A DNA stretch of 64,000 bases from NCBI RefSeq assembly GCF_039533965.1, contig NZ_BAAAUN010000001.1, positions 2,516,950 through 2,580,949 of the forward strand, read 5' to 3'. The position numbers and the translations under genes were made by a program. Below, in pieces: positions 18,618 to 27,848 of this stretch. How positions within the stretch are numbered: the first letter of the stretch is position 1; every line of letters starts with the position of its first letter. The notes under the pieces are model-generated. The model had not been told where the DNA came from. It was given only the letters and a program-made list of their open reading frames with translations, and did no database searches. Origin of the DNA: Microbacterium luteolum. Lineage in GTDB: Bacteria > Actinomycetota > Actinomycetes > Actinomycetales > Microbacteriaceae.

Positions 18618-18698
18618 TCACAATTCAGAAAGACTCTCGCGAAATCGGCTACCTGTGGCCAAAGTCGGCCGAGGGACCGAGTTCTTGCTGAATTATGC
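18618..18698. repeat. 81-bp hairpin element, right copy
   Basis: A degenerate left arm at 18618-18635 (CACAATTCAG, then AAGA and CT) and a near-perfect right arm at 18680-18698 (AGTTCTTGCTGAATTATGC) enclose a 43-base interior. It has the same orientation and length as the copy at 17551-17631, so the pair brackets the nuclease gene. It lies 110 bases upstream of that gene's start and 49 bases from the mrp operon end. Confidence 0.7.
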
Positions 18699-18747
18699 TC
18701 GGCGGAGTCCGTCGACCTCGAGGTTCAAACACGGACTGAGAAGAGCG

Positions 18748-19137
18748 CTACCCCGCCCCGGGAGGGGTCTGCTTCGACTCGGCGAGCTCGTCGACCACGA
18801 GCCCCCGCTGATCCGTCGTGCCGTTGCGATACGCCTGACGGCCGACCATGTGCGCCGACAGCGGTGCCGTGGCGAACTGCATCAGCACGATCGGAGCCAC
18901 CAGGACGAGCCCGATCAGGATGCCGCCGACGGAGCGCTGCGACAGTGCGACCGCACCGCAGATGAGCACGAGGCCGAGCACCTGCGGCTTCGTGGCCGCA
19001 TGCAGGCGGGACGGCACGTCGCGGAAGTGCAGCAGGCCGACCGCGGCCGAGAGGCAGAGCAGGGCACCGAGCAGGATCAGCACGAGCACCGCCACATCGA
19101 TCACGGCGTCGGGGATCAGGAGACCGAGCACGTTCAT
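18748..19137 (-). CDS. mnhG: Mrp antiporter subunit G
   Basis: 129 residues with three transmembrane helices, as expected for MnhG/MrpG (PhaG family). The conserved LLHFRDVPSRLHAATKPQVLG block between helices 1 and 2 identifies it. It is the last gene of the operon, overlapping mnhF by ATGA. MrpG is a small subunit needed for assembly of the hetero-oligomeric cation/proton antiporter. The C-terminal 30 residues are hydrophilic. Confidence 0.93.
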   Translation of the reverse strand: MNVLGLLIPDAVIDVAVLVLILLGALLCLSAAVGLLHFRDVPSRLHAATKPQVLGLVLICGAVALSQRSVGGILIGLVLVAPIVLMQFATAPLSAHMVGRQAYRNGTTDQRGLVVDELAESKQTPPGAG

Positions 19138-19403
19138 TGCGTCGTGTTGTCCCTTCTCGCGACGAAGCGGGCGACGGCGATCGAGCCGAACACCCCGATC
19201 GCGGCGATGATCAGCAGCACCGGAATGCTGCGGGTGTGCCCGTTGATCGCCATCTCGGCACCGAGCACGCACATCACCTCGGTGAGCAGCACGTCGGAGG
19301 CGACGGCGCGGTCGAGGATCGACGGCCCGCGCACGATCCGGATCACGGCGAGGATCGCGGCGAGGCCGAACACCACCATGATCACCAGCAGGAGGATGTT
19401 CAT
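19134..19403 (-). CDS. mnhF: Mrp antiporter subunit F
   Basis: 89 residues and three helices, the usual MrpF size. The motif RIVRGPSILDRAVASDVLL at the end of helix 1 is diagnostic. It overlaps both neighbours by 4 bases. MrpF belongs to the E-F-G group of small subunits in the Na+(Li+, K+)/H+ antiporter. Confidence 0.93.
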   Translation of the reverse strand: MNILLLVIMVVFGLAAILAVIRIVRGPSILDRAVASDVLLTEVMCVLGAEMAINGHTRSIPVLLIIAAIGVFGSIAVARFVARRDNTTQ

Positions 19404-19996
19404 CGCGCACCGCCCTTCGCCGGGCCGCCCACGGCACCGGCGCGCTCGTCGGCCTTGAGAGCACGGTACTGCTCCGGGTCGCCCAGCGCACGCACGATCC
19501 GCCGCTCCCAGAGGAGCACGCCCGCCCGCTGCTTCTCGACGTCGGCCGTGTCCCGCACGCCGATCACATGCAGGTAGAGGATGCGCCGGTCGCGGTCGGC
19601 TTCGACGATGAGCGAGCCGGGGATCAGCGACGACGTGACCGCGACGTGGGTCATCACGAGGTCGTCGGCGTAGCGCAGCGGTACCGCGATGATCGCGGCT
19701 CCCGGCTGGCGGCGGAAGTCGAAGACCTGCCGCGTCACCGACAGCGCCCCGCGCAGCACGGCGAAGAGGAACTGCACCACGAACAGCGCCGCGTACCAGA
19801 CGTTGATCCGCCCCGACAGGGCGACCGTCGGCAGGCGGAACACGCGGGTGACGAAGACCGCGACGACGAGACCGGTCAGGAACGACAGCACGGTGAACTG
19901 CGCCCACAGCAGCATCCAGAGCACGACGAGCCAGGCCAGGAACGGCAGCTGCACGCGGATGTCGCGCCAGAGGTGACGTCGGGTCTCGCGCGCCAT
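19400..19996 (-). CDS. mnhE: Mrp antiporter subunit E
   Basis: 198 residues. Two or three N-terminal helices are followed by the cytoplasmic domain, with VTSSLIPGSLIVEADRDRRILYLHVIGV, the conserved MnhE block. The ATG shares one base with the mnhD stop codon (TGATG), so translation is coupled. The last 30 residues (KADERAGAVGG) are a charged tail. Confidence 0.92.
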   Translation of the reverse strand: MARETRRHLWRDIRVQLPFLAWLVVLWMLLWAQFTVLSFLTGLVVAVFVTRVFRLPTVALSGRINVWYAALFVVQFLFAVLRGALSVTRQVFDFRRQPGAAIIAVPLRYADDLVMTHVAVTSSLIPGSLIVEADRDRRILYLHVIGVRDTADVEKQRAGVLLWERRIVRALGDPEQYRALKADERAGAVGGPAKGGAR

Positions 19997-21546
19997 CAGC
20001 CCACCTCGTCTTCCAGCTGCACGAGGCTCACGGGCTGCAGGAGTGCGGCGCCGATGCGGTCGCAGAGGGCGTAGAGGGGCCCGGCGAAGATCGTCAGCGC
20101 GATGGTCACCGCGACCATCCCGCCCGTCGCGAGCGTCATGATCTTCGGGATGCGGCGGCGCTCCTGCTGATCGTCGGCGGCGGGCGCGTTGCCGAGGTAC
20201 GAGATGCGGCCCTCGGTCTCGGTGGAGTCCTCCTCCTCGCGCCAGAACGCCAGGTTCCAGGCGCGCATCAGCGCGTACAAGGTCAGCAGCGAGGTGACGA
20301 TGCCGCCGATGATGAGCACGATCATGAGCGGGGTGCCGACGGATGCCGCGGCCTCGAACAGCGCGAATTTGCCGATGAACCCCGAGAAGGGTGGCAGTCC
20401 GCCGAGGTTGATGGCCGGCACGAAGTAGAGCACGGCGATCACCGGCGCGACCTTGAGCAGCCCCTTCACCCGCAGGATCGAGGTGCTGCCGGCTCGGCGC
20501 TCCACGAGGCCGACGGCGAGGAACAGGGTCGTCTGCACGACGATGTGGTGGACGATGTAGTACACCGTGGCGCCGATCGCGGCCGGGGTCGCGATCGCCA
20601 GGCCGAAGATCATGTACCCGACGTGGCTCACGAGAGTGAACGACAGGATTCGTTTCAGCTCCGCCTGCGCGACGGCGCCGAGCACGCCGATGATCATGGT
20701 CGCCAGGGCGATGATCAGCAGCAGCGTGTCGATGCTGTTCGACGCGAAGAGCTGGGTCTCGGTGCGGATCAGCGCGTAGACGCCGACCTTGGTCAGCAAT
20801 CCGGCGAAGACCGCGGTCACCGGGGCCGGCGCGGTCGGGTAGGAGTCCGGCAGCCAGAACGACACCGGGAAGATCGCGGCCTTGATGCCGAACGCGATCA
20901 CCAGCATGAGGTGCAGCACCAGCTGCGTCTCCTGCGGGAGCTCTGACATCCGCTCGGCGATCTGGGCCATGTTCACGGTGCCGAGCGCGCCGTAGATCAT
21001 CGCGATCGAAGCGAGGAACAGGATCGACGACACCAGCGACACCACGATGTACACGGCACCGGTGCGGATGCGGGACTCGGTGCTGCCGAGGGTGATCAGC
21101 ACGTACGAGGCCACGAGCAGGATCTCGAAGCCGACGTAGAGGTTGAACAGGTCGCCCGCGATGAACGCGTTGAAGATGCCCGCGGCGAGGATCAGGTACG
21201 AGGGGTTGAAGATCGAGATCGGCGTCTCGTCCGCGCCGTCGGCGACGCCCTGGCCGATCGAGAAGAGGAGGACGGCGAGCAGCACGATGCTCGACACGAG
21301 CACGAGCAGCGCCGAGAGCCGGTCGACGTAGAGCACGATGCCGAACGGCACGGGCCAGCCGCCGACGGAGACGGCGAGCGGCGCTCCGGCATCCACCACC
21401 ACCAGCAGGACGGCGGCGATGACCGAGACGATCGCGAGGGTGGCGACCGTGACGAACACCTGCAGGCGGGCGTTCCGCCCGAACACGAGCGTGACGGCCG
21501 CGCCGAGCAGCGGCAGGGCGACGAGGAGCGGGACGAGCGCGGTCAT
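19996..21546 (-). CDS. mnhD: Mrp antiporter subunit D (NuoN/NuoM-like proton channel)
   Basis: 516 residues with about 14 helices. It belongs to the complex-I antiporter-like family. The AFGIKAAIFPVSFWLPDSYPTAPAPV stretch around the lysine-bearing helix and LLTKVGVYALIR are conserved proton-path segments. In Mrp complexes MrpA and MrpD together form the ion-translocating core. It starts with a 4-base overlap on mnhC. Confidence 0.95.
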   Translation of the reverse strand: MTALVPLLVALPLLGAAVTLVFGRNARLQVFVTVATLAIVSVIAAVLLVVVDAGAPLAVSVGGWPVPFGIVLYVDRLSALLVLVSSIVLLAVLLFSIGQGVADGADETPISIFNPSYLILAAGIFNAFIAGDLFNLYVGFEILLVASYVLITLGSTESRIRTGAVYIVVSLVSSILFLASIAMIYGALGTVNMAQIAERMSELPQETQLVLHLMLVIAFGIKAAIFPVSFWLPDSYPTAPAPVTAVFAGLLTKVGVYALIRTETQLFASNSIDTLLLIIALATMIIGVLGAVAQAELKRILSFTLVSHVGYMIFGLAIATPAAIGATVYYIVHHIVVQTTLFLAVGLVERRAGSTSILRVKGLLKVAPVIAVLYFVPAINLGGLPPFSGFIGKFALFEAAASVGTPLMIVLIIGGIVTSLLTLYALMRAWNLAFWREEEDSTETEGRISYLGNAPAADDQQERRRIPKIMTLATGGMVAVTIALTIFAGPLYALCDRIGAALLQPVSLVQLEDEVG

Positions 21547-22118
21547 GTCCGATCCCCTTCGTCTCGCTGCGCTCGCTCAGGACGGCGCTCCCCGTCCTCA
21601 GGACGCTCAGCGGGGCGAGCGTCGGCGGCATCGAACGGGGCGTCGTCGTGGATCGAGGGGTGGTCGCGCATGTGCAGCACCGTGATCGGGGCGGTCTGCA
21701 CGCCGACGAAGTCGGTGGTCGCCTCCTCCTCGAGATCGGCGTCGTCCTCCAGGACGTCCTCGTCGGCGTCGGTGCGCTCGCGCAGGGCGATGTCGGCCGC
21801 GTCGTCCTCGACGGTGTCGGCCTGTCCGAGCTGCCAGGAGCGGTAGATGAGCGCGAGGAGGAACGCCGACACGGCGAAGGTGATCACGATCGCGGTGAGG
21901 GTGAGGGCCTGCGGGAGCGGGTCGCTCATCCCGCCCTCGGTGCCGAAGAACGGCGCATTGCCCGGCACGCCCATCACGATCAGCAGGAGCAGGTTCGTCG
22001 CGTTGCCGAGCAGCAGGAATCCGATCAGCACGCGGGTGAGGCTGCGCTCGAGCATCGCGTAGACGCCGCAGGCGAAGAGCACCGCCATCACGACGATCAG
22101 GGTGAGCGAGACGTCCAT
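21543..22118 (-). CDS. mnhC: Mrp antiporter subunit C with extended acidic tail
   Basis: 191 residues. The first about 115 residues carry the three helices and the NuoK-like signature (GVYAMLERSLTRVLIGFLLLGNATNLLLL; QALTLTAIVITFA). Typical MrpC ends here; the remaining about 75 residues are an acidic tail (TDADEDVLEDDADLEEE). Its final part (PAERPEDGERRPERAQRDEG) is encoded by a partial palindromic repeat. ATG 22118 shares one base with the mrpA stop. Confidence 0.92.
   Translation of the reverse strand: MDVSLTLIVVMAVLFACGVYAMLERSLTRVLIGFLLLGNATNLLLLIVMGVPGNAPFFGTEGGMSDPLPQALTLTAIVITFAVSAFLLALIYRSWQLGQADTVEDDAADIALRERTDADEDVLEDDADLEEEATTDFVGVQTAPITVLHMRDHPSIHDDAPFDAADARPAERPEDGERRPERAQRDEGDRT
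21558..21598. repeat. Partial palindromic repeat inside the mnhC 3' end
   Basis: TTCGTCTCGCTGCGCTCGCT at 21558-21577 matches the unit at 1121-1150. It is followed by a small stem (AGGACGG 21579-21585 with CCGTCCT 21592-21598). It is translated as the C-terminal end of MnhC. Confidence 0.65.
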
Positions 22119-25075
22119 CAGCTGCGCACCCCGCTCTGCGTGGGGCTCTCCTGCGGGCGGAGGGCTGACTGGCGGTCGACCTCGGCACCGAGGCTGCGCA
22201 GCACGTCGAGCACCAGCCCGATCACGACGAGGTAGACGCCGACATCGAAGATCGTCGACGTGACGAACTCCATGTGTCCGATGCCCGGAATCTCCCACTC
22301 CCAGAAGGAGCTCGTGAGCGGTGCGAGGCCGAAGAACAGCGGGACGACGGCGGTCCCCACCGCGAGGATGAGGCCTGCACCGAGGAGCCGTCCGGCATCC
22401 GTCGGCGCCGCGGCACCCAGCTCCCACCGACCGCCGGCGATGTAGCGCATGACCAGCGCCATCCCCGCCACCAGGCCGCCGGCGAAACCGCCGCCGGGGA
22501 GGTTGTGGCCGGCGAAGAGCAGGAAGATCGACACCACGATGATGGTGTGGAAGAGGATGCGGACGATCACCTCGAGCAGGATCGACCGGTTCTCCGGCTT
22601 CATCTTCTGACCGCCGACGAGCCAGGCGCGCGGGCTGTTCTCGTTCTCGGCGGTCTGGAAGCGGATGCCCTCGGTCGTCTCGACGAGAGGACGGCTGCGC
22701 GCCGCCTTGCGCGTCGCGCGCGGAAGGCCCTTCGTCGCGGCGAGCAGATCGGCTCGGTGCGTGACGAACACGAGGGATGCCACGCCGGTCGCAGCGAGCA
22801 CGAGCACGGACAGCTCGCCCATGGTGTCCCAGCCGCGCAGATCGACGAGCGCGACGTTGACGACGTTCTTGCCGTGGCCGATCTCGTAGGCGAGCTTGGG
22901 GAAGGCTTCGGAGATCGGGGCGGCGACGCGCGACTGCGTGGCGACCACGGCGACGAACGCCATGGTCACGCCGACGCCGATCGCCAGCAGCGCCCGGGGG
23001 ATACGGCTCACCGAGGCGTTGTGCTCGCCCATGCGCGCCGGGAGCCGACGCAGGACGAGCGCGAACGTCACCATCGTGACGGTCTCGACGAGGATCTGGG
23101 TGAGCGCGAGGTCGGGTGCGCCGCTGGTCGCGAACAGCGCGACCATGCCGAGCCCGGTCACCGACACCAGGACCACGCCGGTGTAGCGCTTCTGCGCGCG
23201 GACGGCGAAGACACCAGCCACGGCCATGATCGGCGCGACCGCGATCTGCGCCGGCGTGTGCCAGGCCGAGAGGTTGTAGCGATCGACGTCGCTGGCGATC
23301 AGTGCGGTGACCTCGGCGGCGACGAAGACGACGAAGATCGTGCCGACGTAGACCGGCAGCGAACCGCGCTGCGTGAGCGTGGTGCTGAGCACCGAGAGAC
23401 GGTCGATGCCGCGCATGACGAGGTAGTACGCGTCCGCAGCCGTGAAGGGCAGCATCCGCGCCTTGGCGTCCCAGCCGGTGCGACGCGTCAGCCAGAAGAT
23501 CCCGAAGCCCAGGAGGATCGTCAGGATCGAGATGCCGAGCGCCGGTTCGAGACCGTGCCAGAGCGCGAGGTGTCCCGGTCCCTCCACCGCCTCGCCTGCG
23601 GCGTCGAGTCCGGGGGTCGCGGTGAGCGCGTAGCCCTGCAGCGCCACATCGAGCGCCGGGGCTCCGATGCCCGCGGCGAGCGTGACGCCCGCGAGGATGA
23701 TCGGCGCCGAGAGGAAGCCGACCGGCGGGTCGGGCCAGGCGGTGTCGGGCATCCGCTGTCCCTGCTCGTCGCGCTTCGTCCAGAACGCGCCCCAGAGGAA
23801 GCGGATGCCATATGCCGCGGTGAGCATGGATCCGAGGCTGACGCCGATGATCGCGACGAGACCCCACGGGGATCCGTGCAGACCGTCATCGAGCAGAGCC
23901 GTCAGCGTGGACTCCTTGGCGACGAAGCCGATGGTCGGGGCGATGCCTGCCATGGAGGCGACCGAGATGAACGCGGCTGTCGCCATCACGGGCGCCTGCC
24001 TGCCGACGCCGGACAGCTCGGTGATGTCACGCGTGGAGAGCTGGCGGTCGATCACGCCCACGATCAGGAACAGGGCCGACTTGAACAGCGCATGACCGAT
24101 CACCAGGGCGAGACCGGCGAGTGCCGTCGCCTGCGTGCCGTATCCCACGACGAGGGCGAAGAACCCGAGCTGGCTGACCGTGCCGAAGGCGAGGATGCGC
24201 TTGAGGTCGGTCTCGCGCAGCGCCTGGATGCCGCCGAGCAGCATGGTCACGATGCCCAGGGTGATGACGATCGGCCGCCATGGGCCGCTGAACGCGAAGA
24301 TCGGCGCGAAACGGGCGATGAGGTAGATGCCCGCCTTCACCATGGCGGCGGCGTGCAGATACGCGCTCACCGGCGTCGGAGCAGCCATCGCGCCGGGAAG
24401 CCAGAAGTGGAAGGGGAACAGCGCGGACTTGCTGATGGCGCCGATCAGCAACATGACGATCGCGGCATCGATCATCGGGCCCGTCGGCGCGATCTCGAGG
24501 ATCTCCCGGATGCTGCTCGTGCCGGCGCTCACCACGAGGAGGACGACGCCGACGAACATCACGAGACCGCCGAGAGTGGTGACCAGCAGGGCCTGCAGAG
24601 CAGCACGTCGGCTGACCGCGCGACGGCGGTAGTGCCCGATCAGGAGGTACGAGAGGATGCTCGTCACCTCCCAGAACATCACGAGCATCACCAGGTCGTC
24701 GGTGAGGACGAGGCCGTACATGGCGCCGGCGAATCCGAGCAGCACGCCCGCGAAGGAGCCGATCCCGGCGGAGTCGTCGAGGAAGTACCAGCGGCAGTAG
24801 AGCAGCACCAAGGCCCCGACGCCGGTGACGATGAGGGTCAGGACCCACCCCAGGACGTCCATGTGCATCGACAGGTTCAGCCCGAGCTGCGGGATCCAGG
24901 GGATCGACACGAAGGGGGCGGAGCCGTCGAGGACCTCCGGGGTCCGCACCAGCGCGTGGATGAATGCCGCGGCGGGAATGAGGGCCGCGATGATGAATGC
25001 CTGCGATCCCAGCCAGCGCACCAGCACGGGCATGAGCAGAGACCCGAGGAGGAACACGGCGAGGAGCGTCAGCAT
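22118..25075 (-). CDS. mrpA: Mrp antiporter subunit A (with fused MnhB domain)
   Basis: 985 residues. Residues 1 to about 780 are the NuoL-like antiporter module plus MrpA C-terminal domain: GVGALVLLYCRWYF, EVTSILSYLLIGHY, SKSALFPFHFWLPGAMAAPTPVSAYLHAA and GATKHALFKSALFL-type segments are all recognisable. Residues about 830-970 correspond to MnhB (FLLFAGHNLPGGGFAGGLVAG), so A and B are one polypeptide, as in other actinobacteria and in the MrpA/B fusions of group 2 systems. GGGAG lies 9 bases upstream of the ATG. It is first in the operon mrpA-C-D-E-F-G, for Na+/H+ exchange and pH or salt tolerance at the cytoplasmic membrane. Confidence 0.95.
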   Translation of the reverse strand: MLTLLAVFLLGSLLMPVLVRWLGSQAFIIAALIPAAAFIHALVRTPEVLDGSAPFVSIPWIPQLGLNLSMHMDVLGWVLTLIVTGVGALVLLYCRWYFLDDSAGIGSFAGVLLGFAGAMYGLVLTDDLVMLVMFWEVTSILSYLLIGHYRRRAVSRRAALQALLVTTLGGLVMFVGVVLLVVSAGTSSIREILEIAPTGPMIDAAIVMLLIGAISKSALFPFHFWLPGAMAAPTPVSAYLHAAAMVKAGIYLIARFAPIFAFSGPWRPIVITLGIVTMLLGGIQALRETDLKRILAFGTVSQLGFFALVVGYGTQATALAGLALVIGHALFKSALFLIVGVIDRQLSTRDITELSGVGRQAPVMATAAFISVASMAGIAPTIGFVAKESTLTALLDDGLHGSPWGLVAIIGVSLGSMLTAAYGIRFLWGAFWTKRDEQGQRMPDTAWPDPPVGFLSAPIILAGVTLAAGIGAPALDVALQGYALTATPGLDAAGEAVEGPGHLALWHGLEPALGISILTILLGFGIFWLTRRTGWDAKARMLPFTAADAYYLVMRGIDRLSVLSTTLTQRGSLPVYVGTIFVVFVAAEVTALIASDVDRYNLSAWHTPAQIAVAPIMAVAGVFAVRAQKRYTGVVLVSVTGLGMVALFATSGAPDLALTQILVETVTMVTFALVLRRLPARMGEHNASVSRIPRALLAIGVGVTMAFVAVVATQSRVAAPISEAFPKLAYEIGHGKNVVNVALVDLRGWDTMGELSVLVLAATGVASLVFVTHRADLLAATKGLPRATRKAARSRPLVETTEGIRFQTAENENSPRAWLVGGQKMKPENRSILLEVIVRILFHTIIVVSIFLLFAGHNLPGGGFAGGLVAGMALVMRYIAGGRWELGAAAPTDAGRLLGAGLILAVGTAVVPLFFGLAPLTSSFWEWEIPGIGHMEFVTSTIFDVGVYLVVIGLVLDVLRSLGAEVDRQSALRPQESPTQSGVRS

Positions 25076-25203
25076 ATACGCGGCTCCCTCGGGGCTCGTC
25101 GGCCGGGGGTGAATCGGCTCAGGCGGGCGGGTGTCCGTCCAGTTTACCGGCGTTAGGACTCCGTGAGGACCGCGGCTTTCTGCGAGCGTGCGAGAGTGGT
25201 CGC

Positions 25204-26703
25204 ATGCGGCGGGTGTGGGTGCGGGAGCTGACGGGGTGGCTGGGCGCCCTCGGAGTCAGCGTGATCATCGCCGGTCAGGTCGCGGCATCCGCCCGCTCCG
25301 AGCTGCTCTTCCGCGACGGCGACTCGCTGATCGTCGCGATGTTCGCGCGGTCGGTGCTCGCCGGAGGTCCACAGGACTGGGCGATGTCGAGCGTGCTGTT
25401 CCTGCCGGAGGCTTCGGCGTTCGCCGGGCTCGACGCGCTGCTTCCCCTCGACCCGACTTCGCTTCTCGCCGTCAACGCGGTGCTCAATCTCCTCGCGCTG
25501 TACGGATCCCTGCGCCTGGTAGCCGGCCGTCAGCGCGAGGGGCAGGCGCCGGTCGCGTGGTCGCTGATCGCGCTCCTCGCCTTCGGTCTCCTCGCCGCGA
25601 CCGAGATCTCGGCGTCGCGCGATGCTCTCGAACTCGCCTCGCTGCAGCTGACGACGACCTACTACGCCGCGACGGTGATCGGCGTCGTGCTGTCGATCGG
25701 TCTGGTGCGTCGAGTGCTCGACCGCGATCGCGGCGGCTCAGGGCTGCTCGTCGCGCTCGGCGCGGTCGCGGCGGTGTCGTCGCTGACGAATCCGCTGTAC
25801 GCGGTCTGGGCGACCGTCCCGCTCACGGTCTACCTGCTGTTCGCGATGCGGATGTCGACGAGGAGGACGCGGATGCCGATCCTGCTGGCGGTGCTCGTCG
25901 GCGGCACCGTCCTGGGCCTGATCGGTCGCATTCCGTTCGGGGCATGGGTCGCCAATACCGGGGCCGGCTACGCGCAACCCGCCCTGTGGCCGCAGTCGGC
26001 GGCGTACTACGGCGGCCTGCTGCTCGACCGTTTGTCGACCCCGCTCGGCATCATCGGATGCCTGCTCGCACTCGCGCTGCTCGTGTGGGCGGTGCTCCGA
26101 ATGACACGTGCGGAGGACCCGGGTTCCCGTCTCGTCGCCACGCTCGCGTGGCTCATGCCCGTCCTCGTCGTGGTGGGCGCCATCGCGCTCGGCACGCACG
26201 CGGCGCGATACCTCCAGCCGGTCGCGTTCGCACCGGTGCTCGCGCTCGTCGCGGTACCGCGCGCCGTGCGGATGTCGCGCAGAGCGGCGCGCCCGGCGGC
26301 CGCCGTCGCAGCCGTGCTCGTGCTCGTCGGGAGCGGGCTGAGCGTGCCGCGTCTCGGTGCCGCCGCCGCCTCAGCGGATCCCGATCTCTTGTGCGTCACC
26401 GACTGGGTGGACGCGTCCGGGCGCACCGGTGCCGGACAGTTCTGGACCGCGCGCCTGCCGAAGCTGCACCTCGACGATCCCGCACAGCTCGTGCAGGTCG
26501 ATCACCAGTTGAACGGCTACGCGTGGCTCGTGAACCGCCGCGACTTCGACGTCGGCGAGGTGTCGTTCCTCATCGAGGACGCGCAGACCGTGCGGTGGCA
26601 GCTGCCCGTGGCGGTCGTCCCCGACGAGGTCGTCGACTGCGGCCGCTACCGCATCCTCGACTTCGGCGACACGACCCTCCCCCTCGGCCCACCCCACTCC
26701 TGA
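25204..26703 (+). CDS. Polytopic membrane protein of unknown function (GT-C-like layout)
   Basis: 499 residues with about nine hydrophobic segments over residues 10-400 and a soluble C-terminal domain of about 110 residues. An early acidic loop (FRDGDSLIVAMFARSV) and the later soluble domain give the general layout of GT-C glycosyltransferase-like proteins, but I see no firm catalytic motif. It is transcribed away from the mrp operon; the ATG has a weak GAGAGT at the -10 position and no ribosome site. A palindromic repeat follows the stop. Confidence 0.75.
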   Translation: MRRVWVRELTGWLGALGVSVIIAGQVAASARSELLFRDGDSLIVAMFARSVLAGGPQDWAMSSVLFLPEASAFAGLDALLPLDPTSLLAVNAVLNLLALYGSLRLVAGRQREGQAPVAWSLIALLAFGLLAATEISASRDALELASLQLTTTYYAATVIGVVLSIGLVRRVLDRDRGGSGLLVALGAVAAVSSLTNPLYAVWATVPLTVYLLFAMRMSTRRTRMPILLAVLVGGTVLGLIGRIPFGAWVANTGAGYAQPALWPQSAAYYGGLLLDRLSTPLGIIGCLLALALLVWAVLRMTRAEDPGSRLVATLAWLMPVLVVVGAIALGTHAARYLQPVAFAPVLALVAVPRAVRMSRRAARPAAAVAAVLVLVGSGLSVPRLGAAAASADPDLLCVTDWVDASGRTGAGQFWTARLPKLHLDDPAQLVQVDHQLNGYAWLVNRRDFDVGEVSFLIEDAQTVRWQLPVAVVPDEVVDCGRYRILDFGDTTLPLGPPHS

Positions 26704-26708
26704 AGCCG

Positions 26709-26769
26709 CTGGGTCCCTGAGCCTGTCGAAGGGCCCGTCACCGATGCTTCGACAAGCTCAGCAACCCAG
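26709..26769. repeat. Intergenic palindromic repeat (CTTCGACAAGCTCAGC family)
   Basis: Arms at 26709-26731 and 26747-26769 pair with few mismatches and form a long stem between two convergent genes, a natural bidirectional terminator. It is the same family as the translated copy at 11750-11813. Confidence 0.85.
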
Positions 26770-26777
26770 AACCCGAC

Positions 26778-27842
26778 TCAGCGGCCCGCCGGCGCAGCCG
26801 TCGTCGTCCCCGCCCGGAACCGGCAGGTGAGGTGCTGGGTGATGCCGGGCTCGCCGCGCAGCATCCGTGCGACCTGCTCCCCCGCCGCGCGCCCCTTGTC
26901 GACCGCCGGCTGCACGCTCGTGGTGAGCGTCAGGTCGGCGAGCCCGTCGACGGCGATCCCGTCGAAGCCGGCGACCGAGAGGTCCTCCGGCACGCGGAGG
27001 CCGAGCTCCTCGGCGGCGCGGATCACCCCGACCGCGAGCAGATCACTCTGGGCGATGACGGCCGTGGGCCGCGCGGCGGCATCCGCGAGCAGCATCCGGC
27101 CGACGAGCACGCCCTCGTCGATGAGGCTGCCGGATGCCGAGATCGCCGGTGCATCGGGGAACACCTCCCGGAGGCCGGCGAGCCGGTCGACCGTGACGTC
27201 GACCGTCGCCGTCGCGACGCGGTCGGGGGTCACCGCCACGCGCTCCCGCTCGGTGTCCAGCGGGAGCGTGACGAGCGCGACGTCGCGGTGCCCGAGGTCA
27301 TGCAGGTGGCGCGCGACGTCGGCGGAGGCCTCGGTGTTGTCGAGCGTGATGCGCGGAATCCCGTCGCCGGCATCCCCTTCGATCACGACCACCGGGAGGC
27401 CGCGGCCGCGCACCACCTCGAGCGAGGCGCGCGTGCGACCCGAGCATCCGATCAGCACGAACGCGTCGACGGGGGCGTTGGCGAGGGCGGATCCTTCCTC
27501 CCCCGGCTCGTCGCGCAGCAGGAGGATGCCGGCGCTGAGCTCGGCCAGGCCGTCGGTGAGTCCGTCCATCATGGCGGTGGTCACCGGGTCGAGGAAGGCC
27601 GCCCGCAGATGGCCCTCGAGCACGACCGCCACGATGCCGCTGCGTCCGCGTCGCAGCGAAGCCGCCCGCGGATCGGGCCCGGCGTAGCCGAGCTCGGCCG
27701 CTGCGGCGAGCACGCGCTCGCGCGTCGCGGCAGCCACCTTGGCCTTGCCGCTGAACACGACGGATGCCGTGGACGTCGCCACTCCGGCGGCGCGCGCGAC
27801 GTCGGCGATGGTCGCTCGACGCGGAGTCTCCTGAGTGCTCAT
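26778..27842 (-). CDS. LacI-family transcriptional repressor
   Basis: 354 residues. The HTH and hinge are intact (TIADVARAAGVATSTASVVFSGKAKVAAATRERVLAAAAELGY), followed by a periplasmic-binding-like effector domain with VFVLIGCSGR, PRITLDNTEAS, HLHDLGHRDVALVT and VAGFDGIAVDGL. It represses transcription until a small molecule, probably a sugar or related metabolite, binds. The divergent MFS gene is the likely target. It starts at ATG 27842, leaderless behind TATCCT. Confidence 0.9.
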   Translation of the reverse strand: MSTQETPRRATIADVARAAGVATSTASVVFSGKAKVAAATRERVLAAAAELGYAGPDPRAASLRRGRSGIVAVVLEGHLRAAFLDPVTTAMMDGLTDGLAELSAGILLLRDEPGEEGSALANAPVDAFVLIGCSGRTRASLEVVRGRGLPVVVIEGDAGDGIPRITLDNTEASADVARHLHDLGHRDVALVTLPLDTERERVAVTPDRVATATVDVTVDRLAGLREVFPDAPAISASGSLIDEGVLVGRMLLADAAARPTAVIAQSDLLAVGVIRAAEELGLRVPEDLSVAGFDGIAVDGLADLTLTTSVQPAVDKGRAAGEQVARMLRGEPGITQHLTCRFRAGTTTAAPAGR

Positions 27843-27848
27843 ACTCCG

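Noticed and set aside
22274-25156. A 960-residue plus-strand reading frame opposite mrpA
   Set aside because: It is the antisense shadow of mrpA; the composition is Arg/Asp/Glu/His-rich with no hydrophobic core, while the minus strand encodes a clear antiporter.
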